The notes under the pieces were generated by a model. That model saw only the letters and a list, made by a program, of their open reading frames with translations, ran no database searches and had not been told where the DNA came from. A stretch of 20,320 nt of DNA, taken from assembly GCA_002402325.1 (NCBI GenBank), contig DHFQ01000091.1:6540-26859 (forward strand). Direction: 5' to 3'. This DNA is from Candidatus Aminicenantes bacterium UBA4820 (GTDB lineage Bacteria > Acidobacteriota > UBA4820). Shown piece by piece: positions 14,903 through 20,320 of the stretch; the first letter of the stretch is position 1; the number at the start of each line of letters is the position of its first letter. The translations under genes and the position numbers were made by a program.

Positions 14903-16438
14903 ATGTCAGTAATTGTTGATGGAGAAAGTTTGACGATTGAAAATGTTAACAATGTTGCAAGAAACTACGAGAAGGTTGAACTTCACCCTGATGCCCTTGA
15001 AAGAATAAAGGCATCAAGAAGGTTTATTGAAAAGAAAATTGAACAAAAAGAAGTGATGTATGGAGTTAATACAGGTATTGGAGAACTGGTAAATGTCATT
15101 TTAAACGATGACCAGATTCAGGAGTTTCAAAAATATCTTATTTACAACCATGCAGCAGGATTTGGAGAACCTGCCCCGATTGAGCACATAAGGGCTGCTA
15201 TGCTGTCAAGGGTCAATGTTCACGCAAAAGGTTATTCTGGGTGCAGACCCGAGATCACATTAACCTACATTGAAATGCTAAACAAGGGTGTTACACCTGT
15301 AGTTTGCGAAAAAGGAAGCGTTGGTGCGTGTGGAGACCTTGCCCCGATGAGTCAATGCGCCCTTTCTTTGTTAGGTGAAGGCGAGTGTTATTATGAAGGT
15401 AAAAGAATGCCAACTAAAGAGGCAATGGAAAAGGCAGGAATAAAAATTCCTGGATTAAAAGCAAGAGACGGATTGGCTGCAATAAACGGTTCTAACCTGA
15501 TCACCGGAATTGGATCTTTACTCCTAATTGATGCTGAAAATTTCACAAAGCAGGCGGAGATTTCTGCGGCGATGGCGCTTGAGGCTCTCTTTGCAAATAT
15601 GAAACCTTACGATTTAAAACTTCATCAATTAAGAGGTTTTCAGGGTGCAGTAAAATCTGCAGAAAACATTAAAACGATTGTAAGTGGTTCTGACCTTACA
15701 ACAGGTAAAGTAAAGGTTAAAGTTCAGGATGCCTATTCGATGAGATCAACCCCTCAGGTTATAGGTGCTTTACGAGACCAACTAAAACATTCAAGAAAAC
15801 AATTTGAGATTGAACTAAACGGAGTTGCAGATAATCCAATCTTTGTAGCAGAAGAGGACAGAGTGTTAACAGGTGCAAACTTTCAGGGGACTCCGGTAAG
15901 TCTTCCTCTTGATGTCGTAGGGGCGGCAATAACGATGGTATGCGTTCTTTCAGAAAGAAGACTCAACAGGCTTTTAAACTCAAATCTGAGCGTTGGACTT
16001 CCGCCATTCCTCACAAAAGGTGCTGGAATGTTTTCAGGAATGATGTTGAGTCAATACACAGCAGATATGCTTGTGTCGGAGCAGAGAATCCTCTCAGCCC
16101 CTGCCTACATTTTATCAATTCCAGCCGCCGCTGATCAGGAGGATTTTGTTTCAATGGGAATGAATAGCGCCCTAAAAACAAAGCAAATTATTAAGAATTC
16201 TTATGCAATACTTGGAATTGAATTTATGGCAGCGGCACAAGCCCTTGATTTCAGGGATTTCAACTTTGGAAATGGAACGAAAAAGGCTCATTCTGTAATA
16301 AGAAAGCACATAGAACACCTTGAGGTTGATAGGCCGTTATTCAAAGACCACAACGAGATGGCAAAACTTGTTGAAAGTTGCGAAATTCTTAAAGAGGTTG
16401 AAAAAGAAGTGGGCGGATTGAAAGATTCGTGGAGCTAA
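14903..16438 (+). CDS. hutH: Histidine ammonia-lyase-like enzyme with A-C-G cofactor triad
   Basis: An aromatic amino-acid lyase of 511 residues, the usual size for histidine ammonia-lyase, which converts histidine to urocanate and ammonia. Conserved positions align with the Pseudomonas putida enzyme: Y53 in MYGVNTG, H83 in YNHAAG, and a Glu in SEQ before the IPAAADQEDFVSMG segment. The MIO-forming triad is A142-C143-G144 in GSVGACGDLAP; the usual residue at 143 is Ser. The codons are GCG TGT GGA, so the call is direct. QDAYSMRSTPQV differs from the typical histidase QDPYSLRCQPQV, so the substrate may not be histidine; a tyrosine lyase or aminomutase is possible. No hutU, hutI or hutG lies nearby. 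The start has GGGGGAA 5-6 nt upstream. Confidence 0.82.
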   Translation: MSVIVDGESLTIENVNNVARNYEKVELHPDALERIKASRRFIEKKIEQKEVMYGVNTGIGELVNVILNDDQIQEFQKYLIYNHAAGFGEPAPIEHIRAAMLSRVNVHAKGYSGCRPEITLTYIEMLNKGVTPVVCEKGSVGACGDLAPMSQCALSLLGEGECYYEGKRMPTKEAMEKAGIKIPGLKARDGLAAINGSNLITGIGSLLLIDAENFTKQAEISAAMALEALFANMKPYDLKLHQLRGFQGAVKSAENIKTIVSGSDLTTGKVKVKVQDAYSMRSTPQVIGALRDQLKHSRKQFEIELNGVADNPIFVAEEDRVLTGANFQGTPVSLPLDVVGAAITMVCVLSERRLNRLLNSNLSVGLPPFLTKGAGMFSGMMLSQYTADMLVSEQRILSAPAYILSIPAAADQEDFVSMGMNSALKTKQIIKNSYAILGIEFMAAAQALDFRDFNFGNGTKKAHSVIRKHIEHLEVDRPLFKDHNEMAKLVESCEILKEVEKEVGGLKDSWS

Positions 16439-16452
16439 AAAGGAGGTCAAAG

Positions 16453-17610
16453 ATGAGATTCCTTTTTACCTTTCTTCTGATTTTTTTGCAGTTTGTTAGT
16501 TTTTGTCAGGTTCCAACAAGGGAAGAGATTCTCAAAGAGATGGCAATTCCTTCAACTGAAAAGACGAGGGGACAAAAAGATGGAATAGGTTACGCAAAAA
16601 CAAAGGAGCAGATGGATGAAATTTACAAACTTTCCGAAGCTCCTCCCTCTCCTCTGATTTTTGAAAATAAATTACCGCAAAAGGCAGTCGCTGTAATAGT
16701 TCCCCACGATGATTATGTTTATGCAGGAAGGGTTTATAGACAACTTATACCTTTAATTAAGGCAAAAACGGTTTTCATCATTGGACCACTCCACAGATGG
16801 AAAGACTTCAACATTACAAATAAAATAGTATTAGATTCTTACGAAAGTTGGAGGACTCCTGATGGCGATGTGAAGGTTTCAAAAGTTAGAGATTTAATCA
16901 TTAAAACTCTTCCTTCAACTATGTTTGTTCAGGATAACACGGCGGTTGATTCAGAACATTCCATTGAGGGTCCTCTCTATTTTCTAAAACATTCAAATAA
17001 GGATGTTGAAATAGTTCCAATAATTGTTCCTGTTATGGACTTTGAAACGATGAGCGAAATTTTAAATCAGATTTTGTCCGTTTTAACACCACAATTTGAA
17101 TTTGGAAAATTGAAAATTGGGGATGATATATGCTTTGTAATTAGCGCAGACGCTGTTCATTATGGAGCTGACTTTAACTACATTCCTTATGGAGAGGGTG
17201 GAATAGAGGCATATTCTGATGCAGTTTTAGAAGACAAAAAGATAATCACGGAACTTCTTTCAAAAAGTGTTACTGAAAAGAGGATAAGGGCTATATTTCA
17301 AAGGTTTCAGGATCTCTATGCACCAGAAAAATCAAATATTACCTGGTGCGGGAGGATCTCAATCCCGTTTGGACTTTCGCTTGCTTCAAACCTGTTAAGA
17401 GGTGTTCACGGGAAGGATAACAGAGGGTTGACTTTATACGGTCATCCTCTTGCCTACTCAACTTCAATAGGATCTCCAACTTTGCAATCAAAAACCGGAC
17501 TTTCAACAACCGCGCCGGCAAATTTGTATCACTTTGTTGGATATCCCGGTCTTTATTATGATGAGGCAATAATTCATCCGATTGAGCAGTTGAGGGAATT
17601 GCCGAAATAG
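16453..17610 (+). CDS. Exported MEMO-family (AmmeMemoRadiSam system protein B-like) protein
   Basis: I chose the ATG at 16453 because AGGAGG stands 7 nt upstream; an earlier in-frame ATG (16429) lies inside the lyase gene. Residues 1-19 form a signal peptide (no clear lipobox), so the product is predicted to be outside the cytoplasm, which is unusual for this family. MEMO motifs are clear: VPHDDYVYAG (H85), IIGPLHRW (H114), VDSEHSIEGPLYFLKH, ISADAVHYG and a final TWCGRISI (C299). H85, H114 and C299 match the His/His/Cys metal site of human MEMO1, which binds metal (iron or copper reported). No AmmeMemoRadiSam A or radical SAM gene is adjacent. Function is unknown; a metal-dependent oxygenase-like role is possible. 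It is 14 nt after the lyase gene. Confidence 0.85.
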   Translation: MRFLFTFLLIFLQFVSFCQVPTREEILKEMAIPSTEKTRGQKDGIGYAKTKEQMDEIYKLSEAPPSPLIFENKLPQKAVAVIVPHDDYVYAGRVYRQLIPLIKAKTVFIIGPLHRWKDFNITNKIVLDSYESWRTPDGDVKVSKVRDLIIKTLPSTMFVQDNTAVDSEHSIEGPLYFLKHSNKDVEIVPIIVPVMDFETMSEILNQILSVLTPQFEFGKLKIGDDICFVISADAVHYGADFNYIPYGEGGIEAYSDAVLEDKKIITELLSKSVTEKRIRAIFQRFQDLYAPEKSNITWCGRISIPFGLSLASNLLRGVHGKDNRGLTLYGHPLAYSTSIGSPTLQSKTGLSTTAPANLYHFVGYPGLYYDEAIIHPIEQLRELPK

Positions 17611-17684
17611 AGTTTTGTTGTTTTTTTTTGCGATTATGTATTACTCTATAACTGCCCTGAATTCGGGGCAAGCGGAGGTGGTCT

Positions 17685-18167
17685 ATGGAAAGTTACAAAA
17701 TACCGAAAGAGAAAAAGACGGTTTTGTTGAAAGTTCCACCTGGTGTTCCTGAGGAAAGAATCCTCTTTTTATCACCATTCGCAGATAGCCATCAGGGCAG
17801 AGAGACTCTTTCAGACCTTCTTCAGAAGAAAGAGACTTTTTTACCAGTTCTTGAAAAGAACAATTCTCTTCTTCTTGTAAGAAAAGAGTCAATTTTGTGG
17901 ATTGAAATTTTAGAGCCAGAAGAGACGGAGTGGTATTACCTTGAAATGAGGAATGGAGCGCCAAAGTCAAAAATCCTAATTGAATTTTCAACAGGCGACT
18001 CTATGGAAGGTTACATTTATGCCCTCACCCCTGAGGGAGATAGAAGGGTTTCTGATATTGTCAACCTTACAATAGGTTTTCTCCATATTGAAACGAGGGA
18101 AGGGCTTTATTTGATAAATCTCTCTAAAGTCAACAGCGTAAGAATCCTTGAGGAAGATTCAGATTGA
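17685..18167 (+). CDS. Unknown 160-residue protein with two similar halves
   Basis: A cytoplasmic protein with no signal or membrane segment. Residues about 38-76 (GRETLSDLLQKKETFLPVLE... then ILWIEIL) and 118-155 (GDRRVSDIVNLTIGFLHIET... then VNSVRIL) follow the same pattern. Each has G, a charged residue and an SD[LI][LV] motif, a FL strand about nine residues later, a hydrophobic strand, and a final I/V-rich strand. The second half is preceded by ILIEFSTGDSMEGYIYAL, a beta hairpin. This looks like a tandem duplication of a small beta domain. I do not recognise the family with certainty. It has a full ribosome site (GGAGGT) and is separated from the preceding run by 74 nt containing a T-tract and TATAAC, but I see no strong -35. 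Confidence 0.65.
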   Translation: MESYKIPKEKKTVLLKVPPGVPEERILFLSPFADSHQGRETLSDLLQKKETFLPVLEKNNSLLLVRKESILWIEILEPEETEWYYLEMRNGAPKSKILIEFSTGDSMEGYIYALTPEGDRRVSDIVNLTIGFLHIETREGLYLINLSKVNSVRILEEDSD

Positions 18168-18189
18168 TTACTTTGTGATGTAGGGAGGC

Positions 18190-19410
18190 TTATTTATATT
18201 TGCACTCTTGAACATATACAAGAAAGAAATATCCCAGCAGGAAAAGTGGAATTAAAGAAAGAGCGCTCAATTTGAGGTTTTCACTTATTCCGTAAGTTGC
18301 TCCAAAAAGAAGAGGACCAAAAAGTGATGCAGCCTTTCCAACAAGAGAATAAAATCCAAACCATTCACCCTGCGATGAAGAAGGGGCAAGAGTTGAAAGA
18401 AAGCCCCGCAAAACAGATTGAGTTCCACCGATTAAAATTCCGATCAAAGAAGCGACGCTTAAAAGATAATAAAGATTTTCTAAGAATGGTAAAAAAATGA
18501 TAGAGATAATCCAGAGAAAGGTTATAATGTTTAGCGTTTTTTTTGATCCGATTTTATCTGCAAGAAAGCCGATTAAAAAAGCACCAACCGCTGCGATAAG
18601 GTTAAAGGCAATGAAAAATAGATAGAGATTCTTTAAATCAAAATTATAGATTTTTCTTAAGTAAATCCCGCCAAAAAGTATTGCAGAATTGACTCCATCA
18701 TTTAAGAAAAAGGAGGCTAAAATAAAAAGAAAAAGGTTTTTATGATCCTTAAGTTTTTTTATCGTTTTAATTACTTCTTTGTAAGCATCTCTAAAAAGAA
18801 CCTTATCAACTTTGAGAGAAATCCTTTTTTCAAAAAAGAAAAAGATTGGAAATGAGAAGATAAGATACCATAAGGCTGTGTAAAGGAAATTTAATTTGAT
18901 GAATTTTTGAGACTCAAAACTGCTAAAAAAAATCATCAAAGCCATAAAGGTCATCCCACCTAAATATCCCATTCCCCATCCAAATCCAGAAACCCACTCC
19001 CTTTTTTCTAATTCTGAAATCTGCTCAAGTAGTGAATTGTAAAAAACCAGTGAAAGAGAAAAGCCAATCTGAGCCAGAAAGAAAAAGAAAAATGCTTTCA
19101 AAATATCCCCTTTTTGAAGTGTTGCGGTTAAAAGTGTTCCGAAAATTGACAGGAGGGAAAAAGCAATGAGGAAAATCTTCCTTCTTCTTAAAATGTCGCT
19201 TAAAGCCCCCATCAGCGGAGAGAATATCGCAGCAAAAATTTCGCTACCTCCATAAAGAATTGCCCAGATTAGCATTGCCCATTTTGTTGAGACAATGCTT
19301 TCCATAAAAAAAATTGGGAAAATGAGTGTAGTCATAATCGTGGAATAGGGTGAATTTGCAAAGTCGTAAAAAACCCACGAGATAAGGTTGTAACTCCTTT
19401 TAAAACTCAT
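18190..19410 (-). CDS. MFS transporter, Atg22/UMF1-like
   Basis: An integral membrane protein of 406 residues with about 12 hydrophobic segments. The start of TM1 carries the Atg22/UMF1 signature WVFYDFANSPYSTIMTTLIF (about 12-31). The loop between TM2 and TM3 has GALSDILRRRKIF, the MFS motif A position, and the second half has GFLADKIGSKK. In fungi Atg22 exports amino acids from the vacuole; bacterial members have mostly unknown substrates, so efflux of a small organic molecule is the safest statement. The start overlaps the end of the CPBP protease gene by 11 nt, so the two are one transcript. It is convergent with the 17685 gene, 22 nt apart, and no terminator hairpin is visible between them. 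Confidence 0.85.
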   Translation of the reverse strand: MSFKRSYNLISWVFYDFANSPYSTIMTTLIFPIFFMESIVSTKWAMLIWAILYGGSEIFAAIFSPLMGALSDILRRRKIFLIAFSLLSIFGTLLTATLQKGDILKAFFFFFLAQIGFSLSLVFYNSLLEQISELEKREWVSGFGWGMGYLGGMTFMALMIFFSSFESQKFIKLNFLYTALWYLIFSFPIFFFFEKRISLKVDKVLFRDAYKEVIKTIKKLKDHKNLFLFILASFFLNDGVNSAILFGGIYLRKIYNFDLKNLYLFFIAFNLIAAVGAFLIGFLADKIGSKKTLNIITFLWIISIIFLPFLENLYYLLSVASLIGILIGGTQSVLRGFLSTLAPSSSQGEWFGFYSLVGKAASLFGPLLFGATYGISENLKLSALSLIPLFLLGYFFLVYVQECKYK

Positions 19411-20119
19411 CTTTCAAAGCCTCATAGAGGAAAAAGATATAAAAGGGAAGCGCAACAATTCCAATAATCAAAACCAGAATAAAAGAGAGGTCATAATTGA
19501 AAAAGTGAAACATAATCAATGTAATTAAGTTATGAAGAAAATGGCAAAGAATTGCGCACAAGAGTCCACCCCTTTGAAATCCTATGGCTGTTATTGCAAA
19601 ACTCAAAATCAAAATTGGAACAAATAGTTCTAACGAGGTATGAAACATTGTGAACAAAATTGAAACGAGTAAGAAGTTAACAATTTTCTTAAAACTCTGG
19701 AAAGACCTTAATAAGACACCTCTGAAAAGAATTTCTTCTGCAATTGGTGGGATTATAGTAAAAATGAGTATTTGAAAAAAGAGATTGAATCGGAAAATCT
19801 CTTTCTCAATCTGCTGTGAAATTTCACTGAAATCAAAAATTTTATCAAGAATTGTTCCCAGAGAAAAACCGAGTGCAGTTGCTGAAATTAAAAAGAGTAC
19901 GCTTTTTATTAAAGTCCTTCTTGAAGGGAAAAAATTCCCAAATACCTGTCTAAAAGAATTTCTGTAAGTTACAACGATTAAAGCAGGCAAAAGAAAAGAG
20001 ACAATTTCAAAAAAAAGAGGGAAATAAAGGGCATCTTTAAAAAAAGAAGAGATGGATAAAAAAAGTGCTACAAGAATCATCGTTAAAATGCCATCTATCA
20101 CTTCAACTCTTTTTTGCAT
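19400..20119 (-). CDS. CPBP-family intramembrane glutamic endopeptidase
   Basis: A polytopic membrane protein (239 residues, about 7-8 hydrophobic segments) of the CPBP/Abi family. The catalytic motif AEEILFRG gives E128, E129 and R133; a second conserved His follows in LFTMFH (H160), and the third motif CHFLHN supplies H193, H196 and N197. All catalytic positions are present. Related enzymes (Rce1) cleave prenylated proteins in eukaryotes; bacterial members are linked to bacteriocin immunity, signal processing or unknown tasks. The ATG has no ribosome site of its own and directly follows the stop of an upstream 14-codon frame (TAA-ATG), which suggests coupling. It lies upstream of, and overlaps, the Atg22-like transporter. 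Confidence 0.87.
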   Translation of the reverse strand: MQKRVEVIDGILTMILVALFLSISSFFKDALYFPLFFEIVSFLLPALIVVTYRNSFRQVFGNFFPSRRTLIKSVLFLISATALGFSLGTILDKIFDFSEISQQIEKEIFRFNLFFQILIFTIIPPIAEEILFRGVLLRSFQSFKKIVNFLLVSILFTMFHTSLELFVPILILSFAITAIGFQRGGLLCAILCHFLHNLITLIMFHFFNYDLSFILVLIIGIVALPFYIFFLYEALKDEF

Positions 20120-20164
20120 TTAATAAAAGAAGAGAACTTTCTTTATCAAATTTTCAACTCTCAT
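20120..20164 (-). CDS. Putative 14-residue leader peptide of the CPBP protease gene
   Basis: On the minus strand, ATG at 20164 opens a frame encoding MRVENLIKKVLFFY and ends with TAA at 20120, immediately followed in frame by the protease ATG. GGAGG lies 4 nt upstream, whereas the protease start has no such site. A TTGACA-17-TAAAAA promoter lies just above, so this frame would be the first one translated. The short length, strong initiation site and zero-gap junction suggest a coupling or attenuation peptide. Alternatively, it could be a remnant of a longer protease N-terminus interrupted by a stop codon. Confidence 0.45.
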   Translation of the reverse strand: MRVENLIKKVLFFY

Positions 20165-20179
20165 AAAACCTCCACACCT

Positions 20180-20208
20180 TTTTTACCTTTATATGGCAAT
20201 TTTGTCAA
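20180..20208 (-). promoter_or_regulatory. Putative promoter of the leader peptide, protease and transporter genes
   Basis: On the minus strand, TTGACA (20208-20203), 17 bp, TAAAAA (20185-20180). The start would fall near 20173, about 9 nt before the leader ATG, as short as other leaders here. A TATAAA (20193-20188) is also present but is too close to the TTGACA. Confidence 0.5.
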
Positions 20209-20320
20209 GAGGAAAGGGGATAAATCATTTCCTCGCCTTTCACGACGATTTCGTGGTTTCAAGTCTTCAGACTGCGATAATTTTTCGTGAAAAACGATTG
20301 TAAATTTGAAATTAGACCTC
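20209..20320. other. Window-end region with no recognised gene
   Basis: No open frame with a start and ribosome site is visible on either strand. There are small inverted repeats: CACGA-CGATT-TCGTG near 20242-20256, and AGTC-TTCA-GACT just after it. These are too short to assign as a terminator or operator. Confidence 0.3.

Noticed and set aside
14903..17610. A complete histidine-utilisation operon around the lyase.
   Set aside because: No urocanase, imidazolonepropionase or formiminoglutamase is present; the neighbours are a Crp-type regulator and a MEMO protein.
19400..20119. An abortive-infection or bacteriocin-immunity locus suggested by the CPBP (Abi) family name.
   Set aside because: The neighbours are a transporter and a leader frame. 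No toxin, bacteriocin, phage or defence gene is nearby, and most CPBP proteins are not defence proteins.

Overview
The window looks like chromosomal housekeeping DNA from a diderm (Gram-negative type) bacterium with an AT-rich genome. Support for a diderm comes from four lipobox-bearing proteins, two L,D-transpeptidase-family proteins, an LytM-type peptidase and Hfq. Promoters are sigma-70-like (TTGACA / TATAAT with 16-18 bp spacers), usually with very short mRNA leaders. Shine-Dalgarno sequences are strong, and CCA is encoded in the tRNA genes. The DUF4388 and DUF4398-like proteins fit an Acidobacteriota-, Deltaproteobacteria- or candidate-phylum-like lineage, but I cannot place the taxon. 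I see no phage, transposon, CRISPR or plasmid signal.

Layout. (1) 124-1209 (+): an orphan sensor-kinase-like protein with a degraded ATPase domain. (2) 1280-4532 (-): guaA, encoding a long, human-like GMP synthetase, preceded by two paralogous lipoproteins that share a C-terminal domain but have different middles. (3) 4621-6799 (+): an amino-acid permease translationally coupled to an unknown membrane-anchored protein. (4) 6872-7034 (+): tRNA-His and tRNA-Arg. (5) 7094-8017 (+): an M23 peptidase. (6) 8136-8729 (+): an abundant-looking coiled-coil lipoprotein with its own promoter and a perfect terminator. (7) 8833-17610 (+): a tightly packed ten-gene run. It holds two L,D-transpeptidase-family proteins, an unknown lipoprotein, signal peptidase I, a DUF4388 protein, MiaA, Hfq, a Crp/Fnr regulator, a histidine-ammonia-lyase-like enzyme and an exported MEMO-family protein. 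Genes overlap or are separated by fewer than 20 nt throughout, and several use TTG or GTG starts. (8) 17685-18167 (+): an unknown protein that looks like an internal duplication. (9) 18190-20119 (-): an Atg22/UMF1-like transporter and a CPBP membrane protease. The protease gene has no ribosome site of its own and directly follows a 14-codon open frame that has one.

How the genes fit together. The large run mixes envelope building (peptidoglycan cross-linking, signal-peptide removal, lipoprotein) with RNA-level control (tRNA modification by MiaA, the RNA chaperone Hfq) and a cAMP-receptor-type regulator. The lyase and the MEMO protein sit at its distal end. No complete novel defence or biosynthetic system is evident. 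The most interesting points are the A-C-G (not A-S-G) cofactor triad in the lyase, the paired lipoproteins with an unrecognised C-terminal domain, the apparent leader peptide in front of the protease, the duplicated-domain protein at 17685, and promoters that overlap terminator hairpins.
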